Positions 46,250 through 57,262 of a stretch of 64,000 nt of DNA are shown here, in pieces. Made by a program: the position numbers and the translations under genes. Source of the DNA: Acidobacteriaceae bacterium KBS 89 (GTDB lineage Bacteria; Acidobacteriota; Terriglobia; Terriglobales; Acidobacteriaceae); NCBI GenBank assembly GCA_000381605.1, contig KB906754.1:1323147-1387146 (forward strand). The letters are read 5' to 3'. How positions within the stretch are numbered: the first letter of the stretch is position 1; each line of letters starts with the position of its first letter. The notes beneath the pieces were generated by a model. It had not been told where the DNA came from, ran no database searches, and saw nothing but the letters and a program-made list of their open reading frames with translations.

Positions 46250-49117
46250 ATGCTGTCACTGTGGACACCAACCGACTGGCCCCAGCGCCTTGCCGAACTC
46301 CAGGCCCCCACGGGCGAACTCAAAGAGGCTCCGCTTCGCCGCGACGTCCGATCGCTCGGCATGCTTCTCGGCGAGGTCCTCCGCGAGCAGGCCGGCGATC
46401 CCCTCTACGAAGCCGTCGAGGCCCTCCGGCGCACTGCAATCGCCCGTCGCGAAGCAGAGGCCCCGCAAAGTGGCGCGGCTAACCACGCCTCCGCGGCTGA
46501 GAATCCGGAGCAGGCACTCGGCCGCGTCCGCACGCTGGATCTTCCCGCCGCGTATCAACTCACCCGCGCCTTCGGCTTCTACTTCGAGCTCATCAACCTC
46601 GCCGAGACCAATCACCGCAAACGCCGCCGCCTCTCCCATCAACTCAGCGAGAACGTCTCTGCTGCGAGCGCGGTGCAGCGCGGCGATCTGCGCGGGACCC
46701 TCCGCCGACTGCGAGAGGCAGGCATCAACGCCGAAGAGGCATTCGCTCTCCTTCGCCGCATCTGCGTCTCACCGGTCTTCACCGCGCACCCGACCGAGGT
46801 GGCGCGCCGCAGCGTCATGTTCAAGCGCCGTCGAATCTCCGATCTTCTGGAACAACTCGACCGGATACCGGTTCCCGAACCTCAGCTCAAAGCTCTGGAA
46901 CGGGACCTCATCGCCGAGATCACCGCCCTCTGGCAGACCGACGACGTCCGCAGCGCGCGGCCCACAGTTCGCGACGAGATCCGCATGGCTCTCGACTACT
47001 ACGAGTCCAGCCTGTTCGATACTCTTCCCGTGCTCTACGCCGAGGTAGCCTCGGCGCTCGCGGCTGAATATCCGCCGAATCAAGCTACCGTGCTGGTTAC
47101 AAATATCTGCGACCTTCCCCAGCTCATCCGGTTCGGGTCGTGGATCGGGGGCGACCGCGACGGTAACCCGTTCGTCACTCCACAGGCCACACGAGAAGCC
47201 CTGGGAATGGCTCACTCCCTCCTCCTGACCCACTACGGCCGCCGGTTGCAAAATATCTTTGAACAGCTGGCAAGCTCTACCCAACAGGTCCCGGTCTCCA
47301 CTGAACTCACCGCTTTGCTGTATCGCTACCTCGCGCAGCTGCGCACCGCAGGCCAGAACGCGCTTGAAGAACGGTTCCCGCACGAATCCGTCCGCCTTCT
47401 CATCGCCTGCATCATGATGCGTCTTGGGGCGACGCCGCAGTCCGCCGTTCCTGTTCCCGCCAACCCTGCACTCACTCCTTACACCCGCGCGGCCGACCTT
47501 CTCTCCGACCTGACCATTCTCCGCAACTCGCTGAACGAGCATCACGGTCACCGCCTCGCCCAGATGTTGATCGATCCGCTTCTAATGGAGGTCCGCACCT
47601 ATGGCCTTCACCTGCAGACTCTCGACATCCGGCAGCATGCCCGCATCCACGCCGCGGCTCTCGCCGAGATCTCTGCCTGGCAGGCTACGGAGCCGCTCGC
47701 GCTTCCTTCAGCCCTCAGCGAGCAGACCGCTGAGGTCCTCGAGACCTTCCGCACGATTGCAGAACTCAAGAAGACCTATGTCCCCGAATCCATCCGCCAG
47801 TACGTCATCAGTGGAGCGACCAGCACTGAAGACGTTCTTCGGGTCCTCTGGCTTGCCCGCCTCGGTGGCGTCGAAGTGGAAGCGAACGGCGACGATCCCG
47901 GTCTCCAACCCGTCCCGCTGTTCGAATCGATCGAAGACCTCCAGAACGCACCCGCGATCATGCGCGAGCTCTGGACCAGCGAGGCGTACCGACCTCTTCT
48001 GAAGTCGTGGAACCGCCAGCAGGAGGTTATGCTCGGCTACTCCGACTCCAACAAGGACGGAGGAATGATCACCAGCACGTGGGAGATCTACAAGGCTCAT
48101 CGAGCTCTTCACGAGGTCGCTCGAGAGTGCAACGTGTTACTTCGCCTCTTCCACGGACGCGGCGGAACGGTAGGCCGCGGCGGCGGTCCCACGCATCGCG
48201 CCATCTTCGCGCAGCCCGTTGACAGCTTCAACGGCGAACTCCGCATCACCGAGCAGGGTGAAGTCCTCAACTGGAAGTACTCCGACGTCATTCTCGCCGA
48301 GCGCAACCTGGAGCTGATGATCGCCGCAAGCCTCGACGCTCTCGCCCGACCCGATGCTGCGCTACAGCGCGACGCGCAGGTCCCGCACCTCACTGGCGAG
48401 GTGCTTCCGCTCTGGGAGACCGCACTCGACCAGCTCTCCGCCACCTCGTACGCCTTCTATCGCAAACACATTGTCGACGACCCAGACACCTTCACCTACT
48501 TCGAGCAAGCCACACCCGTCGCCGAACTCGAACACGCCCGCCTCGGCTCTCGCCCTGCCAAACGCAGCGGCAAAAAATCCATGGGCGACCTTCGGGCCAT
48601 TCCATGGGTCTTCGGCTGGATGCAGTCGCGCCAGCTCGTACCTGCCTACTTCGGTGTAGGCCACGCGCTCAACGAGTTCATCCAATCCACACCTGACGGT
48701 CTCACCCAGCTCCAGACCATGGCGCGCGACTTCCCACTCTTCCTCGACATCATTCGCAACGTCGAGATGGCGCTTGCCAAGGCCGACTTCGGGATCGCCC
48801 GCCTCTACGCCTCTCTCGTCGAGGACGAAGCGCTTCGCGACCGCGTCTTCAACACCCTCGAAGCCGAGTTCAACCTCACGCACCGCATGATTCTCGAGAT
48901 CACGAAGCAGAGATCGCTCCTCGAAACCAACCCGGTGCTCAACCACTCGATCCGCCTGCGCAACCCCTACGTTGACCCCATGAGCTTGATCCAGGTCGAA
49001 CTCATCCGTCGCAAGCGCACGGCAACGGCGAACGGCGAACCCGAATCTCCCGAACTCAATCGCGCCATCTCCGCCACCATCAACGGCATCAGCGCCGGTT
49101 TGCGCAATACAGGGTGA
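46250..49117 (+). CDS. ppc: Phosphoenolpyruvate carboxylase, 955 aa
   Basis: Anaplerotic carboxylation of PEP to oxaloacetate. The catalytic H180 is in FTAHPTEVARRS. The bicarbonate/PEP site runs GYSDSNKDGGMITSTWEIYK, then LFHGRGGTVGRGGGPTHRAI. The QSRQLVPAYFGVGHAL segment and the C-terminal LRNTG, required in the family, are present. Full length. Its stop directly abuts the stop of the convergent gene at 49118. Confidence 0.97.
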   Translation: MLSLWTPTDWPQRLAELQAPTGELKEAPLRRDVRSLGMLLGEVLREQAGDPLYEAVEALRRTAIARREAEAPQSGAANHASAAENPEQALGRVRTLDLPAAYQLTRAFGFYFELINLAETNHRKRRRLSHQLSENVSAASAVQRGDLRGTLRRLREAGINAEEAFALLRRICVSPVFTAHPTEVARRSVMFKRRRISDLLEQLDRIPVPEPQLKALERDLIAEITALWQTDDVRSARPTVRDEIRMALDYYESSLFDTLPVLYAEVASALAAEYPPNQATVLVTNICDLPQLIRFGSWIGGDRDGNPFVTPQATREALGMAHSLLLTHYGRRLQNIFEQLASSTQQVPVSTELTALLYRYLAQLRTAGQNALEERFPHESVRLLIACIMMRLGATPQSAVPVPANPALTPYTRAADLLSDLTILRNSLNEHHGHRLAQMLIDPLLMEVRTYGLHLQTLDIRQHARIHAAALAEISAWQATEPLALPSALSEQTAEVLETFRTIAELKKTYVPESIRQYVISGATSTEDVLRVLWLARLGGVEVEANGDDPGLQPVPLFESIEDLQNAPAIMRELWTSEAYRPLLKSWNRQQEVMLGYSDSNKDGGMITSTWEIYKAHRALHEVARECNVLLRLFHGRGGTVGRGGGPTHRAIFAQPVDSFNGELRITEQGEVLNWKYSDVILAERNLELMIAASLDALARPDAALQRDAQVPHLTGEVLPLWETALDQLSATSYAFYRKHIVDDPDTFTYFEQATPVAELEHARLGSRPAKRSGKKSMGDLRAIPWVFGWMQSRQLVPAYFGVGHALNEFIQSTPDGLTQLQTMARDFPLFLDIIRNVEMALAKADFGIARLYASLVEDEALRDRVFNTLEAEFNLTHRMILEITKQRSLLETNPVLNHSIRLRNPYVDPMSLIQVELIRRKRTATANGEPESPELNRAISATINGISAGLRNTG

Positions 49118-51154
49118 TCATCTCCACGTTGGATTTGTGAATGCTCCATCTCCGGCGATATCCCATACGGCAACTCTCGCCCAGGTCCACCGGGGTGCCT
49201 TGACCTGCCAGTCAAATTGCTTCGTCTCAAATCCACGCGTGGAGTCGAGCGCTATGATCTCGTGATGTGTTGTCTTCCCATCGCCCCAAACTACCTCAGC
49301 CATCTGCAACGGAAACGTCCAGTTCACCTGCGCCTGAACCTTCAGCACATCTTCGCCTCCGCTGGTGATGGTTGCCGCAGGAAGCAATATCTCGCCCGTC
49401 GAGATAAATCCATCTCCATTTGCAGCCGCGTCTACGAGGCTACCGTAGTGGTCGAAATCCGGCAGCGCGTCAAGCTTTAGATAGTTCACGTTCATGTGAG
49501 CATAGAGCTCGTGTGTCAAATCCAACTGGAAGACATCCACCTCTCCGACCATCCGCTTGTGCATTCCAAGATTGTTGAGGTCGTCGACCGTCTTGAATCC
49601 CCTCTCGCCCAGTCGCGGCGACGAGAGATCAGAGGGCATCTGCTTCCAGCCGACGCCGAAGTAACGCGCATCCTTGAAGAACTCCTCGCCAAGAATCTTT
49701 TCCGGATATCCGGTTGATCCCTTCGTTCGTGGATGAGTCTCATAGATCCATCCGCTCTCCGCCTTCACCATCGCAAGAATGTCCGCCCCGCTTCCAACGC
49801 GCCAGACTGTCCCATATCCGGCCTCGGTTGTCTTCAGTGGTTCCCCAGGCTTCCGATCCATATACCAGTACACGGGATGCGGAAAAACCAGCGCCCAGTG
49901 GCCGCCTAAGATGACATCTGCTTCCTCGGCCGGAATCAAAAGGAAATCTTTGTTCGACTGCGCGCGACAAGCCTCGTAGTAGCTCTTCAACTCCTTTAGT
50001 CTCACCTCAGTCAGCGCCTGCGGATGTCCGTCCCCGTGGAAGTCCATAATCATCGCTGAGTCGAGTCCGATGGATTTCATCACGGCTTTGAACGGCGGCT
50101 GCCACTGCATCCCGTTCGCAATCGCCTGCACGGTGTAGGCCTCGTGCCAGTGCGGAGCAAAGGTTACATAGCCGTCCAGATGAGGAAATCGATCGGCGTG
50201 CGTATAGTCCAACACCTGCTTCAGCGTATTGGCAGCCTCCCCTGAGCCCAGCAACAGAAAGACCCCCATCTCCTGCTCGGTTCCTGGGGGTGCATTCATC
50301 CACGGATAGTACGGCGAATTGTCATCCGGCAACTGACGAACGCCAAGCGCGACCTGTCCCCGCCACGAGGTGTACCAGGCGAAGCCCATATTCGTGGTGT
50401 AATCCCGTGCAAAGAAGTAACGATGCGGCGCGGGAAACACGACAACGCTTCCTGACCCCATCTTTGCGGCGAGCGCCCGACACTTCACCTCAACCGGCTG
50501 CCGCTCGCTCGCATAAACCGGCGTGATCTGCTTCAGTTCGCCCAGCGTGTCGTAGTAGGAGATCGCGGATCCCATCCGTCCGCCGGCTCGCTCATCGGAC
50601 TGCGCGCGCATCTCAATACCCGCGTCGTAGATGTACGCTGTATCCGGCTCCTGCGTGCTCATCACCGCGACCTGTTGCACCAGCGCGCTGCCTGGATAGA
50701 AGACATACTTCAGCGTCCCGGCAAAGCTCCCGCAACGCATTCCGTCGAACGACACCTCGACCCTGTCCCCGACAGTCTTCGCCACAGCCGCGCCCGGCGC
50801 GAACTGGGCCCTGAAATCACGCGTACCTTCAGCCGCCAGCGGAGGATGATCGAAGAACTGGTCCCATCCCCCGGTTCGCTTTCCGGTCGAGCAGCGATAG
50901 ACGGGCTTCGCAGCCTCAAGAACAGACCGGCCGTCGACCGTGACCCCCGCGATCACTGGCTTCGCAGTATCCAACGAAAAACTCGCCTGCCAATGTTGCC
51001 CTGCGTCGCCGTCCCAACTCACCTGCAACGTGGTGTCGTTCTTCACCACAGCGACGGGTCCTGGTTTCACGCCGGAGATGTCCACAGTCAGCATCTTGGC
51101 CGAGAGCTTTGCACTCGCAAGTACGAGGAACAACGAGCAAAAGCCTAACTTCAT
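49118..51154 (-). CDS. Secreted PHP-like domain protein, 678 aa, unknown substrate
   Basis: The start at 51154 has GGAG eight bases upstream. The signal peptide is [20 protein letters not shown]. The N-terminal half is a beta-rich, galactose-mutarotase-like region ([19 protein letters not shown]). The middle has [36 protein letters not shown] and [19 protein letters not shown]. This His/Asp spacing resembles PHP or metallo-phosphoesterase-type sites. The C-terminus is a beta domain with [21 protein letters not shown] infer a metal-dependent exported hydrolase; the family is not certain. There is no intergenic space with ppc. Confidence 0.75.
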   Translation of the reverse strand: MKLGFCSLFLVLASAKLSAKMLTVDISGVKPGPVAVVKNDTTLQVSWDGDAGQHWQASFSLDTAKPVIAGVTVDGRSVLEAAKPVYRCSTGKRTGGWDQFFDHPPLAAEGTRDFRAQFAPGAAVAKTVGDRVEVSFDGMRCGSFAGTLKYVFYPGSALVQQVAVMSTQEPDTAYIYDAGIEMRAQSDERAGGRMGSAISYYDTLGELKQITPVYASERQPVEVKCRALAAKMGSGSVVVFPAPHRYFFARDYTTNMGFAWYTSWRGQVALGVRQLPDDNSPYYPWMNAPPGTEQEMGVFLLLGSGEAANTLKQVLDYTHADRFPHLDGYVTFAPHWHEAYTVQAIANGMQWQPPFKAVMKSIGLDSAMIMDFHGDGHPQALTEVRLKELKSYYEACRAQSNKDFLLIPAEEADVILGGHWALVFPHPVYWYMDRKPGEPLKTTEAGYGTVWRVGSGADILAMVKAESGWIYETHPRTKGSTGYPEKILGEEFFKDARYFGVGWKQMPSDLSSPRLGERGFKTVDDLNNLGMHKRMVGEVDVFQLDLTHELYAHMNVNYLKLDALPDFDHYGSLVDAAANGDGFISTGEILLPAATITSGGEDVLKVQAQVNWTFPLQMAEVVWGDGKTTHHEIIALDSTRGFETKQFDWQVKAPRWTWARVAVWDIAGDGAFTNPTWR

Positions 51155-51279
51155 CGTCGAGACTCCATCGCCACTCATCATCGACGAATACTACCATCGC
51201 ATTTGTCGGTCTCGGAACAAGTCCTGCGGTGCCTCTGTTACGCTTGCATCACACCAACAAATCAGGGAGCTCCCTCGTT

Positions 51280-53259
51280 ATGCGCCTCGGTTCCGCTGTC
51301 TTCGCCCTCCTCTGTATCCTTACCGCCCCCATCGTCGCCCAAGCACCCCGCCAGCCGCTCACGCCTGAAGAGACCAGGGCGCTGATCGAAAAGCGTGCGG
51401 CCATCGAAAAACAACTCGAAGATATCGCGATCATCGACCGAAAGGTTATGGTGCCGATGAAAGACGGCGTACGTATCGCGACCGACATCTATCGGCCGAA
51501 GGATACGAGCAAGAAATACCCAATCATCTTTAGTCGAACGCCGTACAACTTCAACTTCTGGGACGTCAAGCTCGGCGGATACCGCGACATGACGACCGAG
51601 CTCGATGCCGTCAAGCGTGGCTATGTCCTCATCGAGATGAACGAGCGCGGCCACTTCTTCTCTGAGGGCAACTACGACATTCTCGGTGCTCCGCTCTCCG
51701 ATGCCAACGATCAGTTCAACTGGATGTCCGCCCAGCCTTGGTCTTCGGGCAAGATCGGCCTCATTGGCTGCTCCTCCACGGCAGAGTGGCAGCTCGCTGC
51801 GGCATCGCTGGGCAACAAGGCATTGACCACTATCATCCCGCAGAGCTTTGGCGCGGGTGTCGGCAAGGTCGGCCCGTACAACGAGCAAGGCAACTGGTAC
51901 CGCGGCGGCGCCGTTCAGATGCTCTTCATCGACTGGCTCTACGGCGAGCAGAATCAGGTCCGCCCCACCTTTCCCAAAGGCACTTCGCAAAAGGAACTCC
52001 TCAACGCCTCGAAGATGTTCGACCTCGCGCCACAGATGCCCCCGATCGATTGGGCCAAGGCCTTCGAGCACCTTCCTGAAAAAGACCTCATCTCCGCTGT
52101 CGATGGGCCCAAGGGAATCTTTTCAGACAAGATGCCTAATACCACTGGCGGCGCAATGATCGAACGCACGCCGAATGACCCCGCATGGCGCAAGGGCGGC
52201 ATCTGGCAATCTGACACTATGCCGATCAATGTTCCCGGTTTCTGGTTCATGACCTGGTACGACGTCTCCACCGGCCCAAATCTCGCTGCCTATAACTTCG
52301 TCCGCTCGACCGCCAAGGGCGAAGCGGCCAACGAGCAGTACGCTGTCATCGCGCCCACGCTTCACTGCGGCTACAAGCGCGCCAAAGAAGATACGATCGT
52401 CGGCGAACGCAGTATGGGCGACGCACGGCTCGACTACGATGCGCTCACCTACGCGTGGTTCGATCACTTCCTCAAAGGCGAAGACAACGGCTTCCTCCAG
52501 AAACAGCCGAAGGTCACCTACTTCACCATGGGGATCAACAAGTGGCAGCACTCCGAGACATGGCCGCCGCAGGGCGCCAAGCCCGTCACGCTGACCCTTT
52601 CGAGCGGCGGGCACGCCAATACACTTCACGGCGACGGCGTGCTCACCTTCTCGTCGAGTACTCCGGCGGCGTCGAAAGCGAGTGGGATTGCCGACCTCTT
52701 TACCTACGACCCCATGCACCCCACGCCAAGCTATGGTGGCAACGTCTGCTGTGCCGGCAACAGCATCCCAGGCACCGGCGGCGCGCTCGACCAGCGCAAG
52801 ATGGAAGAGCGTCCCGACATCCTCGTCTACACCTCCGAGCCTTTGAAAGAGGGCATCGAAGTCAGCGGCCCAATCACCGCGACTCTCTACGTCTCCTCTG
52901 ACGTGAAGGATACCGACGTCACTGTCAAGGTCATCGACGTTTTGCCCGACGGCACTGCCTACAACCTCGACGAGACCATTCAGCGCCTCCGTTACCGTGA
53001 CGGTGACGACAAGACCGTCTGGATGGAAAAGGACAAGGTTTACAAGGTCACGCTCACGCCGATGAATACGAGCAACTACTTCGACGCTGGCCATAGGATC
53101 CGCATCGAGGTCGCCGGCTCTAACTTCCCGCGCTTCGACCGCAACCTGAACACCGGCGGCAACAACTACGACGAGACTACCGGCGTCGTCGCCCACACCG
53201 CCATCCATCACTCTGTGCAGTATCCAAGTACGCTCACAATATCGGTGGTCAAACACTGA
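51280..53259 (+). CDS. Secreted CocE/NonD-type X-Pro dipeptidyl-peptidase (S15) family hydrolase, 659 aa
   Basis: The start at 51280 gives signal peptide [21 protein letters not shown], with GGGAG upstream. The hydrolase domain opens [20 protein letters not shown] and has [26 protein letters not shown] and the nucleophile Ser in [36 protein letters not shown] carries an acid. The jelly-roll C-terminus ends [20 protein letters not shown]. Family members are peptidases, cocaine esterases or acylases. Substrate unknown. A strong terminator follows. Confidence 0.9.
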   Translation: MRLGSAVFALLCILTAPIVAQAPRQPLTPEETRALIEKRAAIEKQLEDIAIIDRKVMVPMKDGVRIATDIYRPKDTSKKYPIIFSRTPYNFNFWDVKLGGYRDMTTELDAVKRGYVLIEMNERGHFFSEGNYDILGAPLSDANDQFNWMSAQPWSSGKIGLIGCSSTAEWQLAAASLGNKALTTIIPQSFGAGVGKVGPYNEQGNWYRGGAVQMLFIDWLYGEQNQVRPTFPKGTSQKELLNASKMFDLAPQMPPIDWAKAFEHLPEKDLISAVDGPKGIFSDKMPNTTGGAMIERTPNDPAWRKGGIWQSDTMPINVPGFWFMTWYDVSTGPNLAAYNFVRSTAKGEAANEQYAVIAPTLHCGYKRAKEDTIVGERSMGDARLDYDALTYAWFDHFLKGEDNGFLQKQPKVTYFTMGINKWQHSETWPPQGAKPVTLTLSSGGHANTLHGDGVLTFSSSTPAASKASGIADLFTYDPMHPTPSYGGNVCCAGNSIPGTGGALDQRKMEERPDILVYTSEPLKEGIEVSGPITATLYVSSDVKDTDVTVKVIDVLPDGTAYNLDETIQRLRYRDGDDKTVWMEKDKVYKVTLTPMNTSNYFDAGHRIRIEVAGSNFPRFDRNLNTGGNNYDETTGVVAHTAIHHSVQYPSTLTISVVKH

Positions 53260-53283
53260 TTTCGACGAAGAATTCAGAAGCAG

Positions 53284-53312
53284 AAGAGGGAGCTCATTGA
53301 GCTCCCTCTTTT
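53284..53312 (+). terminator. Rho-independent terminator after the S15 hydrolase
   Basis: An 11-bp stem (aagagggagct with agctccctctt) and a cattg loop, then tttt. It starts 24 bases after the stop at 53259. It also lies between convergent genes, but its T run suits the plus strand better. Confidence 0.85.
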
Positions 53313-53337
53313 GTCTTCCCTTCTATTCGCGACGAGA

Positions 53338-54069
53338 TCAGAAACCCTGGTCCGGCCGGAACGCCGTGACCTTGTTCTTCACAAACGTCACCGCCATCGG
53401 CTTACCCATATTCGCAAATACGACCATCCGGTTGCCATAGTCTTTGCTCGTACTCTGGCTCACCTGGCCAAGCGATAACTCCACCTGCCGCTCATTCATT
53501 CCGAGAATGACCTCGTGCGCATCCACGGCCTTCCAGATCGCCGGCCCCCAGTGCTTGTACAGCTCGTGCGGATCGTCGTAGAAAAAAATCTCGTCCGTGT
53601 AAAACGTGTACTGCCCGTCCTGTCTGTACCCGACCGGCACAGCATATTCCTTCGTGTCGTTGGGCTTCGTGAACACCAGCAAGACCTGCTTGTCGCCACC
53701 GGGAATGCGGAATGTCGCGGACTTCGGGGCCACCTGCTCCACCGCGTCTTTCAGCACAATTGGCTCCGCCCCGAGCAACGTTCCGGCACTCTTGCCATAC
53801 TGGGCCGCATGTCCGACAAATGGATAAAACTCCAGCTGCCCGCCGGCCGACACCCACACCGTCGAGCCCTTCAGTTCCTTCACTTCCTTGAGGTTATCCG
53901 GCCTCTTCTTCTTCAGGAACACCAGATCATCATCGGCGATCACCTCTCGCTCGGGCGCTTTCACAGCTACCGGCTTGTTCCGTTCATGATGCAGCCACAA
54001 CAACTGTCCTCCCACGGCCAGAATCAAGACCGCCGTCGCCCCGATCGCCGCCTTCGCCCCATTGTTCAT
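53338..54069 (-). CDS. Signal-anchored protein, 243 aa, function unknown
   Basis: The N-terminal helix (IGATAVLILAVGGQLLWL, about 8-25) is a signal anchor. The rest is a soluble domain: DDDLVFLKKKRPDNLKEVKE, then FTKPNDTKEYAVPVGYRQDG, then EIFFYDDPHELYKHWGPAIW. It ends MNERQVELSLGQVSQSTSKD and FVKNKVTAFRPDQGF. The GMNERQVELSLG phrase is reminiscent of the small SmpA/OmlA-type fold. It is the third gene of a minus-strand run TolC-MFS-this, so it may serve that exporter. Confidence 0.7.
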   Translation of the reverse strand: MNNGAKAAIGATAVLILAVGGQLLWLHHERNKPVAVKAPEREVIADDDLVFLKKKRPDNLKEVKELKGSTVWVSAGGQLEFYPFVGHAAQYGKSAGTLLGAEPIVLKDAVEQVAPKSATFRIPGGDKQVLLVFTKPNDTKEYAVPVGYRQDGQYTFYTDEIFFYDDPHELYKHWGPAIWKAVDAHEVILGMNERQVELSLGQVSQSTSKDYGNRMVVFANMGKPMAVTFVKNKVTAFRPDQGF

Positions 54070-54102
54070 TCCTGATCCTCTTTTCTTCGAGTCCCTGCCA
54101 AT

Positions 54103-55443
54103 CTAATTTACCGGTTCCGCCACGCTCAACTCCCTGTCAGCTCCGCGCAAGGACTCCGCCGTCAAAGCGTCTGCCTGCCGCAACTGGGGGAACAGCCCTG
54201 CGGCCGCAGCAGTCACCACCATGGACGAGATTCCGCCGATGACGACTGCCCTCACTGCGCCCCACCACTGCGCCGTCAAGCCGCTCTCAAACTCTCCAAA
54301 CTCATTCGAGGCACCGATGAACAGCCAGTTCACCGCGCTCACCCTTCCGCGCATCTCCGGCGGCGTCGCCAGCTGGAGCAGGCTCGATCGGACCACAACA
54401 CTGACCATATCGCTGGCCCCCACGATCACCAACGTCACCGCGCTTAGCCAGATACTCTTCGACAGGCCAAATACCACAGTCGCAGCCCCGAAGATTCCGA
54501 CACAAACCAACATCGTCGCACCTGCGCGGCGTTTGATTGGCCTCAGAACCATCGTTAACGAAACGACAAGCGCCCCCACCGAAGGCATCGCCCGCAGCAA
54601 CCCCAGCCCTCGCGGCCCCGCGTGCAAAATATCCGTCGCAAAGATCGGCAGCAGCGCCGTTGCTCCACCCAGCAGCACTGCAAACAGATCGAGCGAAATC
54701 GAACCCAGCAGAAGCTTCGCCCGCCAAACATATTCGAGCCCTGCCAGCATCGTCTTCATGCTGAAAGCCTTCTTGTTTGTCTTAACCATCTTTGCGCGAA
54801 TCATGCTGACCAGCACGATAAACCCCATCAGCATCAGGAGGGTGAATCCATAGACCACCGGCGCGCCATTCCACTCCGGTGCAACGCCCGCTAGTGGAAG
54901 CGTAAACAGAATTCCTCCGACCGCCGGCCCTGACATATTTGCAATCTGGTAGACCGTCGCGCCCCACGTCACGGCATTCACAAAGTGTTCCTTCGGTACC
55001 AGGCTGGGTAGCATCGCACTCGCCGCCGGCCCGCTAAATGCCCTTCCTAAGCCAATCCCCACCAGCACTGCATAGATCGGCCAGATCCGTCCACCCTTCA
55101 GAGCAGTTGCGCTCATCGAAAGCCACAGCAACACCGCCGTACAGATCGCTTGCAACCCGTAACAAAGCAGAATGATCTTCCGCCGGTCGTAGCGGTCCGC
55201 GGCATGGCCAGCCGCCAGCATCACAAACAGCCCAGGAAGAAAAAGCGCCAACCCGGTATATCCCAGGGCGAGCGCGGAGTGCGTCAGCGCATACACCTGC
55301 CAAGCCACCGCAACCGACTGCGCCTCCGCACCCAGAATCACCATCAATCGCGCCGACTGATATAGCCGGAAGTCCCTCGACTTGAACGCAGACCGGTAGT
55401 CACCCGCTACCGCCAGATCCACCCGTTCCGAACCATCCGCCAT
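54103..55443 (-). CDS. MFS transporter (EntS-like), 446 aa
   Basis: A twelve-helix MFS_3-type permease with a cytosolic N-terminus ending FRLYQSARLMVILGAEAQSV. The motif-A loop is GHAADRYDRRKIILLCY, and later pairs include GISSMVVTAAAAGLFPQLRQ. The presence of a TolC-type gene 113 bases upstream on the same strand suggests a two-part export system without a visible adaptor (membrane fusion protein) gene. Substrate unknown. Confidence 0.9.
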   Translation of the reverse strand: MADGSERVDLAVAGDYRSAFKSRDFRLYQSARLMVILGAEAQSVAVAWQVYALTHSALALGYTGLALFLPGLFVMLAAGHAADRYDRRKIILLCYGLQAICTAVLLWLSMSATALKGGRIWPIYAVLVGIGLGRAFSGPAASAMLPSLVPKEHFVNAVTWGATVYQIANMSGPAVGGILFTLPLAGVAPEWNGAPVVYGFTLLMLMGFIVLVSMIRAKMVKTNKKAFSMKTMLAGLEYVWRAKLLLGSISLDLFAVLLGGATALLPIFATDILHAGPRGLGLLRAMPSVGALVVSLTMVLRPIKRRAGATMLVCVGIFGAATVVFGLSKSIWLSAVTLVIVGASDMVSVVVRSSLLQLATPPEMRGRVSAVNWLFIGASNEFGEFESGLTAQWWGAVRAVVIGGISSMVVTAAAAGLFPQLRQADALTAESLRGADRELSVAEPVN

Positions 55444-55556
55444 GTCCTATGTTTTCACACTTCGGTTACCGGACGCGTCACCATCTCACCGGAAGACATA
55501 GAGAACTGCCCTAATCATCTTCAAAAAGGGAAGGCCTGCGCAAACTTAAAGGCGGC

Positions 55557-57002
55557 CTACCGCCCCAGGTAGACCTTGTACTGCGACTCCACGACACCAG
55601 TATTCCGGGCCAGAGTAAGCTTCGACTGGTTGTATTGATACAGCGTCTGCACCAAGCGGCTTTGTGCCTGTGCCAGCACCGCCTGCGCCTGCACAACCGG
55701 CAGATTGTCATCCACTCCAGCCGCAAACCTATCGCTCGCGTCGCGCAACTCCTGCGTCGCCAGATCGACGTTGCTCTTCGCCACCTTTACCAGCTCGTTC
55801 GATGACTGAACATCCAGCATCGCGGACCGAATTTGCCACTCGATCGAAACCTTCAACGACTCGATCTGCTGCCGCAGCGCAATCACCTGCGCCTGCGCGA
55901 CCTCGCCCTCGCCACGCAGCTGTCCCTCTTGAAACACCGGCACACTGATCTTTCCGGTCGCAGCAAACACTCCGTGGTAGAACGTGCCGACCTGACCCAG
56001 CACTCCGTAGTATCCATCGAACGCGAGCGTTGGCAGCCGCTCCGTCTTCACTGCCTTCTGCGCCTGTATCGCCACGTCAAGTTGCGCCTGCAGGCTGAGC
56101 AGGTCCTTCCGCCGCTGAAACGCCAGCCGCATCGCGTCCGTAAGCGGCAGCTCGGCAAACTCTGCATAGGGCGCCGTATCGGTCAGCGTAATCTCCTGGT
56201 CCACAGGCAAGCCGATCATCCGGTTCAGCGCGATCTTGTCCTTCGCGAAGGCGTTTTCGCTATTGATCACTGCCTGCTGCTGCGTCTGCAACTGTACCTG
56301 TGCTCGAAGCACATCCAGATTCGTCCCCACGCCAGCATCGTGTGAGTCTTTCGCCTGCTGATAGGCCACCTGGTCAGCCTTCTCCAACGCGCGGGCGTTC
56401 TCAATCAACGAAGCGTCCGCCAGCGCCAGCAGATATTGCGTCCCCACTCCAAGCGTCACTCCGCCCTGGACATTCAGGGTCGAAAAATTAGCCGCCACAG
56501 TCGCTTTCTGGGCCGAGCGGTACAAATAGTACGCCGGCAGATTGAAGAGCTGCTGGGTCAAACTGATCTGTGCCTCGGCTGTGTTGACCTTCACAATCGT
56601 CGGAAAGGTCGCGGGATCGATGCCGAACTCTGCCAGCGATGTACCTTTAAAGCCCAGCGCCGCCAGATTGATCTGCTGTGCCTCCAAAGCACCTGACGCC
56701 GTCAGGCTTGGAAGTAGGTTGTTTTTTACGGTCAGCAGTTCGCCGCCCACGATCCGCTCATTCTGGATCACCAGGAGCATCTGGAGGTTGTGCTTTTCCC
56801 CGCGATCGATCGCGTCATCCAGTCCCAGCGGAAACGCCCAAGGGGTAGGCCTCTGTACCGCCACCCCACCGGGCAGCTTCAGTGCATTCGGCACGGGCGC
56901 CTGCGGCAGGTCGTCCTTGCCCTGCGCCGATGTGGACGCGGCAAGCCCACAGCAGAGAAACGCCGCGGCCCAAACCCCTGCTCTTGTAGAACAATTGCCC
57001 AA
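55557..57002 (-). CDS. TolC-family outer membrane efflux protein, 481 aa
   Basis: The signal peptide is MGNCSTRAGVWAAAFLCCGLAASTSA. Two OEP repeats of the TolC/NodT fold are visible. The first has LDDAIDRGEKHNLQMLLVIQ, then QISLTQQLFNLPAYYLYRSA and LRAQVQLQTQQQAVINSENA. The second has LPLTDAMRLAFQRRKDLLSL, then AQVIALRQQIESLKVSIEWQ and ending NQSKLTLARNTGVVESQYKV. It forms a trimeric outer membrane channel. It heads a minus-strand run with an MFS transporter. Confidence 0.92.
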   Translation of the reverse strand: MGNCSTRAGVWAAAFLCCGLAASTSAQGKDDLPQAPVPNALKLPGGVAVQRPTPWAFPLGLDDAIDRGEKHNLQMLLVIQNERIVGGELLTVKNNLLPSLTASGALEAQQINLAALGFKGTSLAEFGIDPATFPTIVKVNTAEAQISLTQQLFNLPAYYLYRSAQKATVAANFSTLNVQGGVTLGVGTQYLLALADASLIENARALEKADQVAYQQAKDSHDAGVGTNLDVLRAQVQLQTQQQAVINSENAFAKDKIALNRMIGLPVDQEITLTDTAPYAEFAELPLTDAMRLAFQRRKDLLSLQAQLDVAIQAQKAVKTERLPTLAFDGYYGVLGQVGTFYHGVFAATGKISVPVFQEGQLRGEGEVAQAQVIALRQQIESLKVSIEWQIRSAMLDVQSSNELVKVAKSNVDLATQELRDASDRFAAGVDDNLPVVQAQAVLAQAQSRLVQTLYQYNQSKLTLARNTGVVESQYKVYLGR

Positions 57003-57262
57003 TTAACCTGTAATCCTCTTATGCTTATCGATTAGAGTCTACTGCGCGTCGCGAGGTTGCGAATTCTTCCGCAGTAAAAGCTCAGAAAATCAGATACTTG
57101 GGCCGGAATACAGCCCAAGTTACAAAATCATGCTGAATAAAGACCATTCTACCAAGCGGGTACCAACCCAATTTAGGAGTGAGTCGCTGATCCAGCGGCG
57201 CGAATCCGCTTGATCGGCCCTTCCCCTGGAGCCATCTCAGATAAAATACAAAAGATAACCTT

